Shown here in pieces: positions 8,701 to 18,509 of a stretch of 32,458 nt of DNA. A model generated the notes under the pieces. The model was not told where the DNA came from, did no database searches, and saw only the letters and a program-made list of their open reading frames with translations. The stretch's first letter is position 1; the number at the start of each line of letters is the position of its first letter. Origin of the DNA: Larix sibirica (taxonomy: Eukaryota > Streptophyta > Pinopsida > Pinales > Pinaceae); contig NWUY0304828541.1 of assembly GCA_004151065.3 (NCBI GenBank), forward strand, positions 1 to 32,458, given 5' to 3'. The translations under genes were made by a program, and so were the position numbers.

Positions 8701-9840
8701 CGAACACAGGTGCTGTATCCGGCGCCAATGTTATTCTATTTTATGTGAACGCCTGAGCTGTATCGGAAGCTAATCTAAGGCATGTAATAAGAGGGCGGCA
8801 GCAATGTATCCAGTGGTGTTGGTGTGTGTGTGGAAAGGCAGTAATCAAGGTAAGGGGGTTGGTAGCACGCACCGCAATAAAGTAAGGCAAATAGGAATAA
8901 GGTCTCACTCAATAGCAATAGTAGTACCCAAGTAAGATTCATTCATCAAGTGTTATTGAACGCTGGTGCAATGCTGTATAAAAGAAATTCCTCCATCCAA
9001 TGCAACAAGTTTGGGGCATTTTAGAGTCACGAGCCTCGGCGAATTATGTTTAGGTCAGTAAGAACTTAACTTCGTTCCTGCCTTTTGGCGAATTGCCGGC
9101 CGTGACCTGTCATCCTTCCAGCTTCCTTCAAAAGGTAATACCAATGATCTAAGTGCTAACCTACCCTAAGCCCGTCCAATCTCAGTAGTCCTGACCCACC
9201 CACTGAACCTTCTATTCATCAAGTAGAGATCTAAAGTTCATACAAATGTTCTAAGGACCCCGATCTAATCTCATAAGTAGAAGTTCTGGCTGTAATGTGA
9301 ATTAATCCATAGGAGAGTTCCGTCCGATCCGACGGACGATCCAAGAACTGAGCTGTGAAACTGAAAGTCTTTCCTTTCATTAGGCATCTCAAGTTAATAG
9401 CAAAGCTGTAAGTGCCTACCCCCATAGAATATCTTAAGTAAGTCTGGCATGTAGTTCCTAAAAGAGAGTTATTCGGAGATCCCATCCCACAACTGAGCTG
9501 TCAAATTTCCTTCCATTAATGCATTTCCCAGGTCTTCCCAAGGCACGGGGAGTGTTGAAGTTAATTGATTCAGGAAGCACTGAACCTTGCTTTAGGATGT
9601 AAGCACAGAACGTTTTCCGAACACGTAAAGCGAGCAAGCATTTGTCGGAATGTCGATCAATGTTGGATGTCGGAGATATCGGGGCTGTTGGCAAATTGAT
9701 GAAAGTCGGTTCGAATAAAGAAGGAGGCATTTCGTGTCTTGTGATAAAAATTGAGTGTTAAGCCTTCCCAAATGATCGAAGGAAATTGGGCCCTGATAAA
9801 GGTAAATCAATGATGATCCAAGGAATGAGGTAGTTTCCAC
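8701..9840. repeat. Intergenic DNA with GTTCC/AACTGAGCTGT repeat modules
   Basis: Two decayed modules are visible at about 9267-9370 and 9431-9520. Each runs AAGT..TCTGGC, then TAGTTCC or GAGTTCCG, GATCC and AACTGAGCTGT. Related modules sit at 7683-7770 and in the 15470-16030 cluster. Three overlapping minus-strand frames (9231-9485, 9458-9730, 9592-9840) translate without any recognisable family, and I do not call them genes. The stretch 8701-9260 shows nothing else beyond GT-rich DNA near 8820. Confidence 0.45.
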
Positions 9841-10144
9841 TAATTGAAATGGAGATGGGGAAGGGTTTTCAAACTTGAGCCAGGGGAAGGGCTAGTACTG
9901 GCAGCAGAGGCAGAGAAGGGTTACATAAATTACAAGGATACTTCGCTACTGATTGGTCTCACCTCTAGTTTCCAGAAAAGGTAAGCCTAACCAATTACGG
10001 GTAGGCCGGGAGAAACAAATGAAACACACGATTACATATTTAGATTAAAAGAATGAACCCATAATGCATCTTTAGATTGGGTTAGAAACCCTTTATCTAT
10101 ACTCTCCACATACATATGATAGACAGCTGAATGCTTCCACCCTT
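9841..10144. other. Leader region of the retroelement remnant, unassigned
   Basis: No protein homology is visible before about 10200. This DNA may be the decayed gag/protease side of the element or the flanking host sequence. Confidence 0.35.
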
Positions 10145-12235
10145 GTGTTAGCTGGTGCAAATGAATATACTGTAAATAATGCAAGTAATCTCTATAGTAT
10201 AAATAAAACTGACATAGAAGTAGACATAAACTTTTGGAATATTTCTTTTGATGGATCCAAGTATAAAGAAAGAGCAGGAGCCCACTGTGTTCTAATTGAT
10301 CCTCAACAAAAATGTACGCTTGCTGCTTACAGACTTGAGTTCGAATGCACCAATAACACAACCGAATATGAGGCCTTTATTTTGGGGTTCAAAAAAGCTG
10401 TTGAAATAAAAGTGAAATACTTTAACGTTTTTGATGACTCCAAAATCATTGGGAGCCAGGTAAGAGATTCTACCCACTGTAATTCGTCTCACCTCAAGAA
10501 CTACCAACAATAGGTATGGAGCGTACTTTCATCCTTTTATGCATTTCATATGAAGTCCAGACTTAGAAAAGAAAACGTAAAAGCTAATTTGTTAGCAGTT
10601 TAAGCCTCTTGTTTAGCCCCTTTGGAAAATTAAGCCACTAATAAAGAAATTAATTCATTTTATGTTGAGCTTCTTCTCAGGCCTACATTGCCAGATAATA
10701 TTAAAAGATGGTAGGTGTTTAACGAAGATCAACAAATTATGCAATTTATAACCAATGAGGGAACTTTTAAAGACGCAATCATAGACGGACGATGAAGAAC
10801 ATGCTAAAGAAAAAAACGGTATACCAAACTTTTCAAGCAATGCCGAGACGTCTTTGCCTGGGCGTACGATGGCTGCAAGGTATATAATAAAAGTGATTCA
10901 TTATACTATACCTTTTTAAAATGAAACTAAAAATTTCATGCAGAAGCTACAATCAGTTCATCCCGCATTGGATCCAGTGACTCAAAAGGAGTTAAAAAAC
11001 TAAAATCTTAGACGCAAAAAGCATCTTCCAGATGAAACATTCATCATGGGTTGCCAATATGGTTCCTGCCAAGAAGAGCGGGGAAATAATTTATGTGTTT
11101 CTTGATAAAATCTAAACAAGGCATCGGAAAATAATAATTATCCCTCCCCCTTCGATGGAACAAATTATGTAATTCGTATCTAGATCTAAATGTTATCCCT
11201 TTTATATGATTTGAATATATAATAAAGTGCTGGTAGCTAATAAAGATTTACACAAGATAACATTCATTACAAAGTGGGGAACGTTCACTTATAAAACAAT
11301 GTTTTTGGGGATGATTAATGTAATGCGGGCACTATTTTCCAACGTGTCATGGATACCACCTTCAGAAGATTTATAAACAGAAGTGTAGTTATCTACATGG
11401 ATAATATAACAGTATTCTTAAATAAACATCTTAAATAAACATTCAGATCATGTACATCACCTCAAACAGATCTTTGAGTGCTGCAGAAGATATGGCATTT
11501 TTCTTTAATCCAATGAAATTAATATTTTTAGTTACCAAAAAGGGAAGCTACTAGGATATATAATTTGAAAGGAAGGGATACAAGTGGACCCGAAAAGAAC
11601 CAAAGCAATAACATAGATAATGCCTCCACAAAAAAAGTAGATGCATGACTTATTCGGTAAGAACTTTGTTAGGAGTTTCATTTTTTCTTTTGCTCAAATT
11701 GTGAACCCTTCGCAGGAAATGATCAAGAAAAAAGCTTCTTTCCATTGGATGACCATAAAAAATAATGCTTTTAATAAAATTAAGATATTTATAACTGCCG
11801 CCCTTGCGTTAAGCAACCCTAACTATTACCGTTATTTCTATATTTATATTCTTTCTTTGGAGCGTTCTTTAGCATCTGTTTTAACACAGAATTATAAGGA
11901 AGGAACTAAATTACCCATATCTTTTTTGAGCATGGGATTACAAGGGTCTTAACTTAATTACCCATATATATATAAGCCTATGCCTTAGTAAAAGCAATGA
12001 AAAAAGTGAATACCCTATAGTATAAAAAGCCACACCATTGCTATCGTCCCCCACCCTGCTTTTCAATCCCCTTTTGTTCAAAAGGAGATAGGATAAAATG
12101 TGGGAATTGGATTACATCTATTAAAGAATACGACCTCGACATTAAGCCGGCTAAACTCATAAAAGGTAAAGGCCTTTGTAGATTAGCTTCTAAGTATCAA
12201 GATAAAGTTTATGAAGAAGGATGGAGGAATTAAGC
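10145..12235 (+). pseudogene. Ty3/gypsy (Tat-like) remnant: RNase H, reverse transcriptase, second RNase H
   Basis: The domain order on the plus strand is as follows. An RNase H domain at 10215-10510 has catalytic signatures FDGS (Asp at 10250-10252), CTNNTTEYEA and DDSKIIGSQVR; it is open for 122 codons, and the GTG at 10145 is not a credible start. A linker stays in one frame with stops at 10511, 10601, 10631, 10712 and 10793, and contains LLLRPTLPDNI and VFNEDQQIMQFIT. Then come RDVFAWAYD near 10840, reverse transcriptase pieces from about 10960 (WVANMVPAKK) through INRSVVIYMDN (11394-11405), and a thumb/connection frame (11641-11952) with FVRSFIFSFAQIV and SVLTQN. A decayed second RNase H holds EYDLDIKPAKLIKGKGLC near 12120-12200. 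Many stops and frame changes make it dead. Gag, protease, integrase and LTRs are not visible here. Confidence 0.88.
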
Positions 12236-12790
12236 TGCCATTTACTATGATGTTCGGTTCATCCCAAGCCACTACTGATTCCTAGTACCACGATCTAAGT
12301 TAGAAATGTTTTTAGTTGCTTATTATCCTTGAACACTTGCCAATGTTTCCTTTTCTCTGGGATAGCAAGCCATGCATTAATTTTATACAGTGCGAAAAAG
12401 AATAAAGGATAGGAGGTCTAAAAGAAACATCATAATCGGGCAGCTTATTAGCTCTCTGCTTAACTTCCCTGGGAAAAAAGTGATGTTGATTGCCTAAAAG
12501 AAGTTATAAAAAATATCCCCTCATGTTTATACTGTCTGAACTTGGGATGTTTAGTCTTACAGACTTCCTTTACATGATCTACCATTAGGTCAAAATCCTA
12601 AAATATCTTGAGAAGCTTAATGCCCATCTTCCTTGCTATATCAAATTATAGGATCAAGGTCTTATATTTAGCCACATTATTGGTGCACTCAAAATAAATC
12701 TTAAGAAATAGGGAAACTCTTTGCCTTTAGGAGTAACAATAAGTACACCTACTCCATTCCCATATTTTTTGCAGGCACCATAAAATGCAA
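12236..12790 (-). pseudogene. Second Ty3/gypsy (Tat-like) remnant, opposite strand
   Basis: Read on the minus strand from 12790 downward, an RNase H domain appears: FYGACKKYGNGVGVLIVTP (the usual FDGA with Asp changed to Tyr, near 12774-12785), then ECTNNVAKYKTLIL, ARKMGIKLLKIF, DLMVDHVKEVCKTKHPKF and YKHEG. The same linker as in the plus-strand neighbour follows, DYDVSFRPPI and then WQVFKDNKQLKTFLT near 12342-12299. Domain order therefore matches that of the neighbour, but the sequence is a different family member. At least two frame changes and several stops are present. The remnant ends where the plus-strand element ends, giving a tail-to-tail junction near 12235. Confidence 0.8.
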
Positions 12791-12957
12791 GGTATAAAGG
12801 CGGCAAGAAGGGTCAGGTCTTCCTTTTTAAGACATTCTATTTTGCTCCCTTCCTAAAGTCGTGGGCCAAGGATCAATACTTGGGAGTGCCAGGAGACTGC
12901 TGCTTTTAGCCCAAGCTATAGAGTCATTACTTTAATCAAAACATGAGGTTCATCAAA

Positions 12958-13083
12958 CATAGGCCAGGTTTATTAGGGACCCCATAGGCCAGGTTCATAT
13001 AGAAAAATTTACCACATGTGCCCTAGCCTCCAACCGTGACCTAGGTTCATGCAGGGTAATTTTCCCATAACCCATAGGCCAGG
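12958..13083 (+). repeat. CATAGGCCAGG short repeats (three copies)
   Basis: The 11-base string CATAGGCCAGG occurs at 12958, 12983 and 13073. The first two copies are followed by TTTAT or TTCAT. A weaker relative (GACCTAGGTTCATGC) lies near 13038. The spacing of 25 and 90 bases is irregular. Confidence 0.55.
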
Positions 13084-13700
13084 AAAGAGACAGTTAAAGT
13101 GAAAAGCGTTACAGGGCCAGGTGAACAGAGGATGCGCAAGCAGGCTCGACCAAAGAGAGGGCAAGGTTCTCCCTAATTTACTCTTATAAGGTTTTTCAAA
13201 GTTTGGATACAGCGCGCTACAATGGCCTTTTCAGAGGAGGAGGTTTTTACCTAACCTGCCTAAGTCTATAAGTTCCATGCGGAAATACATCGTAGCTCTA
13301 TATACCGCCTAAGCCTATCAGCTATCTGCCCTGCCTTACACCCTTTCTTTCGGTGTAGCACTGCTTGCTTCACTCTGGGGTAAATGATATGGCTCCTCGG
13401 CCGGTGATCAATCGGTGGAATTGTTTGGCGAAGTGGTTTATTATTTATTTTGGGGGAAAGCAGCAGACTAATAAATCATATCCAATTGATCATGGCTGTT
13501 AGGGTAAGACTACTAATCTGGCTCCTCCTCCAACTCCTAAACATCTCTTTCCTAAGCTCCTTTGAACTATATTTGACTCTGCTACTCCACATTGACAATG
13601 CTCCTCAAATTGTAGATCAACTATATAATGCGTATCTTAGATCTACTAGTTGGTGGAAGGTAATAAAGCAAGATCGAGAATCAGGCAGGTATCTATCTGT
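13084..13700. other. Intergenic DNA, no gene recognised
   Basis: An 84-codon frame at 13450-13704 (+) is leucine-rich and starts inside a GGGGGAAAG context, with no family match. CCTGCCTAAG.CTAT.AG is repeated loosely near 13255 and 13305. Nothing else is supported. Confidence 0.4.
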
Positions 13701-13714
13701 TTGAAACCCCGCCC

Positions 13715-14110
13715 ATGCTATTTGACTGCGCTAATCCACTGTGGCTGCTGCACATTCGGTTGGACTTTGACCCAGCTACTCAACTTTGGCTGGCTGCTGG
13801 ACTACTCGACTTGGACTACTCGGTTGCGCTTATAGGGGGCTTGGCTTATATAGGCTTTTATACCAGGTTCGGCTTGGCTTGGATAATCTACTAGGCCTTC
13901 TCCGCTTGGAGACTCCGCTTTGATACCGCGGGCTACTCAACTGGGCTACTCTACTCGAATCAGCTTGTACTCTATGCTGGCTTGTAATTGATGCTTGTAC
14001 TCTATTGATGACAGATGGTTTCTCGATGATGCTACTACAGGGCTCGCACTCCAGGGCGTGTACTCAATGATGCTAATGTGCTACTCGATCAGTTGACCCA
14101 AGAGTAAGAG
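13715..14110 (+). repeat. Low-complexity CTACTCGAC/GGCTACTC repeats
   Basis: Short units related to GGCTACTCGACTTGG recur many times (for example near 13780, 13803, 13815, 13932, 13945 and 14085), grading into TGATGCTACTCGATGA units toward 14100. It is a decayed simple-sequence array. The open frame at 13650-13835 is a product of this composition. Confidence 0.5.
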
Positions 14111-14926
14111 TCGCCAGTAGGGGGGAGGCGATCCGATAGATGTTTATTGTGTTGGCGATGAACGATGTTTTGACGTTATTTGGCAATAGCGATTCAATAG
14201 CGATTTGATTCGATTGCTTTTGATTATACTTGCACCCCCCGCGGACTAGTTAAGCCGGGGTAGGGGTTGCACGAAAGAGAAGAGATGAAGGACATCCAGT
14301 TGCCAATACCCGGGAGCCCCCACTGGTCATTCCCAGGAGGTTGCCACAGGGAGGGGACGAATCAGCTACACATAGAGGTACATGTTGGGGGTTGGTTACA
14401 TGTAAAGATTGTTGTTGATGTTGGTTCGAGCTCTATCACTTGCCGGAATAGAGAAGAATCTGGGGCCCCTCCCCCTTCCTTCCTTACTTGCTGAGCTAAC
14501 TACTACACTTACTTGCTTCGCAATAAGCCTTTCTTTGTTTGATCCCTTTCCATCCTCCCCTGCCTTGCTATACAACTCTACCTGCATCCTTCCTTCTCTA
14601 ACTTAGGATGGCTGCTTTCTTCTGGTGTAGCGACGAGCAATCCCGGCAAAGCCATCGAACCAGCCCAGCCATCCCCCATTCATCCCAGCCATTCTACCCA
14701 GCTGTACCAGCCAGATTCAAAAATGTTAGTGAGCCTTTGAGGGGAGGGTGCGCAAGCAGGCGATACCCAAGAGCCACCAGAAATTAATTGAAGGAAGAAA
14801 CAACAGATAGAGAGCTACAATGGTTCCAGGGCAAGTATTTATATCAATTTATTATATGGGCATTTTAGCTCTATTGAAACGCAATTTGAAACCTTATATG
14901 AACTACCCACCTCCTCACCTTTAGTT
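14111..14926. other. Intergenic DNA, no gene recognised
   Basis: A GC-rich stretch (14230-14480) has overlapping frames on both strands (14267-14494 +, 14396-14587 -, 14409-14606 +), which is typical of shadow ORFs. CCAGCC runs occur near 14655-14710. No RNA gene motif was found. Confidence 0.4.
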
Positions 14927-15196
14927 TTGTATTGGATGTCAGGTACTATAATTCATAACTTTCTTATTATTGCTATTCTATTGAAACCACGCTTACTAAC
15001 CTTTCTTCGTGCCAGCCCCCCACCGCCTATTTCATATGGAGATCTTATAACGGCCTCACCGGTTGATATCGTGCGGGTCTTTATACATGTTATTTATCTA
15101 TCAAACTTTTTATATCTATATACAGCATTTCGGGCGGCTTGCTTGAGTGCGTGGGCAGAACATAACATTGCTCTTTCATTTAGGCTGATCAAGTAA
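14927..15196 (+). CDS. Hypothetical 89-residue membrane-type ORF
   Basis: An ATG at 14927 opens 89 codons ending at TAA. The product would have two hydrophobic stretches, about residues 7-24 (IIHNFLIIAILLKP) and 50-68 (IVRVFIHVIYLSNFLYLY), separated by a proline-rich loop (ASPPPPISYG). It does not match a plant mitochondrial core subunit that I know. Small membrane ORFs of this kind are common in plant mitochondrial intergenic DNA, and some are expressed. The frame lies in ordinary low-information DNA without a neighbour gene, so expression is doubtful. Confidence 0.25.
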   Translation: MYWMSGTIIHNFLIIAILLKPRLLTFLRASPPPPISYGDLITASPVDIVRVFIHVIYLSNFLYLYTAFRAACLSAWAEHNIALSFRLIK

Positions 15197-15460
15197 ATAC
15201 GAAAGGTGTAAGTGCCTAACAAGCAGCTGGTTCAATAATGAAGTTTTTTTATGCAGTAGTAGAACCAGGTGATAGGAGTAGGTCGTACCTGAAGTAAAGG
15301 AAAATATACATATCAAGGGGCGAAGCGAATGGTCATGCGATCGTGCAAGCCCAAGCCCTCTCTCTAAAAAGACCATTTGAGCGTGTTTCTGCCTAACTTT
15401 CACCTTCCTTATCTAGGGTTGTTGGTTCCAACCTCAGACTCAAAAAGCTCTGGCTTTGAT
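15197..15460. other. Intergenic spacer
   Basis: A GGGCGAAGCGAATGG string near 15317 recalls GCGCGAAGCGGAT near 452 and GTGCGAAGCGTC near 30481. These short shared strings are too small to call repeats. No gene is seen. Confidence 0.35.
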
Positions 15461-15469
15461 GAATCCGTA

Positions 15470-16030
15470 ATAGATAGGGCAGTTCCTCCAATGATCCCAC
15501 CCACTAAGTATTCCTGACTTAAGCAAGAAGTTCTTTATCCGTCTATCCAGTCCAGCATTAGAATTTTTATAAGGGAAAACCTATGATGGGCTACTCAATC
15601 ATCCAGCCAGTAGTGTGCCATTCCAGAATTGGGAGAGCATGGGAAGCTGCGAAAAGTCCTAGGCGAATCAACCATCCAGCCGCCGTGTCTAATCAGTTCC
15701 GGCAGTACAGTTCGTTCCGATCCGACGATTCCACGGTCTAACATTCTGGGCGTATGTAAAAAGGCAGTTATGGGTATGGGATAATCCCACCACGCCGCGC
15801 TACGCACCTACTAAGCGAGTCCGCCTGTCCCATCAATAGGGTCTGGTTGTAGTTCTAAAAATAGAAGCAGTTCTGATGATTCCACACAACAACAGAGCTG
15901 TCTAATTGCAGTAGGATGGGGAAATAAGAATCCGTGCCGCTCGCGGTACCATCCATAATAGTAGGAGCAAGGTACGAACGATCCAATAAAATAACTGAGC
16001 ACGGTCTAAAACAAATAGGGAAGTTCCGAG
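15470..16030 (+). repeat. Cluster of GTTCC/AACTGAGCTGT repeat modules
   Basis: Degenerate modules occur near 15480 (GGCAGTTCCTCCAATGATCC), 15695-15745 (CAGTTCCGGCAGTACAGTTC then CGATCCGACGATTCCACGG), 15838-15910 (TCTGGTTGTAGTTCTAA.., then GATTCCACACAACAACAGAG and CTGTCTAATTGC) and 15970-16030 (GATCC..AATAACTGAGCACG.TCTAA, AGTTCCGAG). They share order and spacing with the modules at 9267-9520, which also carry TTCCGTCCGATCCGACGG. The minus-strand frames at 15595-15807 and 15811-16002 run through the repeat and are not called. Confidence 0.5.
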
Positions 16031-16197
16031 AAACGAAGTGTTGATAAAAGAGCTTCTGAGACGCGATTTTGGATATAAGAAACTCTAGGTTCGGAGGCTA
16101 CGCACCTCCATTGGGCCCTTCTCACCCACTGTGTGTTTTTGTTTTTTGCTTACTCGACTTACTAAATCTTCTCTTTCATCTTTATCAGAACATCTTG

Positions 16198-16262
16198 CTT
16201 AGCCATTTTTCTTAGCCATGTTGCCTAGCCTTTTTGTCCAGCCCTTTTGCCAAGTCCACAAG
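16198..16262 (+). repeat. Tandem 13-bp repeat, about five decaying copies
   Basis: Consecutive 13-base units are CTTAGCCATTTTT (16198), CTTAGCCATGTTG (16211), CCTAGCCTTTTTG (16224), TCCAGCCCTTTTG (16237) and a weak fifth, CCAAGTCCACAAG (16250). Divergence increases stepwise to the right. A region of similar GCCTTT composition lies at 17703-17790. Confidence 0.6.
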
Positions 16263-17702
16263 CCATAAGACTTCAACTTTGAATCTGCGGATGGCTTAAT
16301 AGATTAATAGCTAATTGGCCATATGAGACTTACAATAGACTTCGTTACAGGAGGAAAGGTTCCCGACCTTGCCTGGTCCTGCGCTGACGTATTTGAGGGG
16401 ATTTAATTGAGAGAGTTTGAGGATAAGAAATAAATATTAGGGATAAAGCTATAAATAATCAATACTATTGGATGAGCCTGACAGCTTTGTGCACCCCTTG
16501 CTTAAGCCTATTTGTTTTATGCAGTCTTTTTCCGGTCCGGTCCCAACCCCCACCAGCTTCTTACTATGCTATAAATTGAATAAATAACTTCTAATTGGTG
16601 ACCCCACACAAACTCGGAGGTATGTTTTAAGGTATATATACTTTACGTATTTTATTTAAGGTTGAGGGTATAGTTCGATTATGTCAACTAGGTCGTGGCT
16701 TGGTCGATATAATATATCTTTATGCGTACTGCGCCTTCTTTGGTGGCGTGTCCTGGGCGAATGAATCCACCTCACTAAAGTGGAATCGTCAGCTGTCGTA
16801 AACCTCGCTCTTGATAGCTAACCCTGCTCCTGCTCCATGTATTATTTCCCCCTCGACTATTTTCCCCTTTGATGAGCTCAACTGAGTAGCTCAAATAAAT
16901 GGCAAGTTCCTCCAATGCATCAACTCGAAGTAATTGCCTAAGCATTGCTCGCGAACCTCGTAGCTTGTGTATCTCAACGTGTTTCCCTCATGGATTAGGC
17001 CCCTTCCCTATGTAAAAAACTGGGGGCTTACCCGTGGGTAGGTACTTTCCCGGATATTTATGGGTGTATAAACAATCGGCACCTCCTGGTATGAAAAATT
17101 GTGAACGCACTTAGAATCACTACCATCTGATTCCGGGGACGTGGTAAATAGGACAGGTAAACACATATAAACCACCTGCTTACAGGGCATGGTGGATTAT
17201 AACTGTTCAAACCCGTGGAATCGCCTAACTTGCACCTCCCCAAAAATTGCAAAAGTTAACGCACATAGGACACTGGCAGTACCTCATTTCAGGGCATGGA
17301 AAATGAGAAAAGGTAACACTGGGTTTGTGCTATTGGGAAAGATCCTAAGTTCTTATTGGGTGGGGGGTTTAACAGACCCCGTTAAACATCGCACCTTACC
17401 ACGTTCACCGTACCCCGTGCACCATACCCAAGATAGAAGGAACACATAAACACTGGCCGAGAGGAAAAGGAAATCATACACCCATTGGGATAGGTTGCTC
17501 GGCTTAGCTTGGCTTAACGATACAAAAGAAGAACCCACCTGACAAAGAGAGAAGGACGCCAAGTAAGGAAGAAATGACGACACTTACATACGATGATATA
17601 CATCTTGTTGAGGAGCAGAGTGAGTCCAATCAATCAATTTTAGGAGTTTGAGCTGTATAACAGAGTTGGTCTTTTGCAAAGTAGGGGTGAGGAGAAACAG
17701 AA
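16263..17702. other. Intergenic DNA, no gene recognised
   Basis: Near 16595-16625 the string ACAAACTCGGAGGTATGTT resembles the GTTCGGAGGCATGTTG block of the hairpin repeat unit at 8330, perhaps a decayed partial copy. The overlapping frames at 17008-17583 on both strands lack family features. No tRNA or rRNA motif was seen. Confidence 0.4.
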
Positions 17703-17790
17703 GCCTTAGTCTTTTACCTTTTGACAGAAGCCAGATGCCTTTGAGCCGAATGTTGCCTTTCACCTTTAGAGCCTTGCCTTAAGCCTTTTT
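17703..17790 (+). repeat. GCCTTT-rich degenerate short repeats
   Basis: Units of roughly 13-15 bases ending in GCCTT or GCCTTT recur (GCCTTAGTCTTTTACC, GATGCCTTTGAGCC, GTTGCCTTTCACC, GAGCCTTGCCTTAAGCC). The composition is shared with the 13-bp tandem repeat at 16198. Confidence 0.35.
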
Positions 17791-18463
17791 TTATCAACAT
17801 AATAAACTTGTATGTTTTGGAACCGATGCACAATTTTGACCTTTATGTGAACTGGGTGAAGTTTGGGCGTTCATGCTCTTTATACCACCCAAAGTGGATT
17901 GACCGAAACGTTAAACCCGTCCGATCCTATTAGTAGTAGTTCTACCATAAGCGGTTCAACTGTGAACTTATGAGTTGAATAACTACGCAAAACGATTTGA
18001 ATCCCAAGAGTGTTCATTTTATTATTTATATCCGCACACATGGAGGCATCATGCTAATGACGCTTATGAATTGCGAACAGGTTAAGTATTCATGCTCAGC
18101 GTGACAAATAAATAAATAAGTTGGAACAATATCACTCAATCCCGACTATTACTAGTCAATTTAGGGAGCAAATCAAAACCATGGCAATAAGAGGCGAACC
18201 AATAGGGCAAACAAATAAATAGGTCCGTCCAATTCCAATCCGCGGTTTTTATAGATGTAATAACCAACCGATATAATCACTCGCTTACCTACAATTAGCG
18301 AGCCAGCCAGCAGCTTTATACCTATACCGATCCTGACCGTACTACTGTAAGTGACCACCTTAAAACATAATCCGACTCCAACCGGGGCGGAGGGCTGCAT
18401 TTCAATATGAGATAAACCCAATAAGCTTGGGCTGATTATACTGGGCAGACAGGCTAATTCCTA
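17791..18463. other. Intergenic DNA, no gene recognised
   Basis: An 82-codon minus-strand frame (18173-18421) is weakly hydrophobic and has no motif that I can name. No repeat family member is evident. Confidence 0.4.
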
Positions 18464-18509
18464 ATGGATAAAATGGGGTAGTAAACATGGATAAAATGGG
18501 GTAGTAAAC
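18464..18509 (+). repeat. Perfect 23-bp tandem duplication
   Basis: ATGGATAAAATGGGGTAGTA plus AAC is present twice without a mismatch, at 18464-18486 and 18487-18509. Most other repeats here have diverged, so this duplication is recent. Confidence 0.95.

Noticed and set aside
9231-9840. Three overlapping minus-strand frames
   Set aside because: They overlap in different frames, cross repeat modules and show no recognisable protein.
10032-10510. Minus-strand frames over the RNase H domain
   Set aside because: They are shadows of the plus-strand RNase H coding sequence.
10145-10513. 122-codon frame as a functional gene
   Set aside because: The start is GTG in the middle of decayed polyprotein sequence, and the same frame continues past the stop as retroelement linker; it is part of the remnant.
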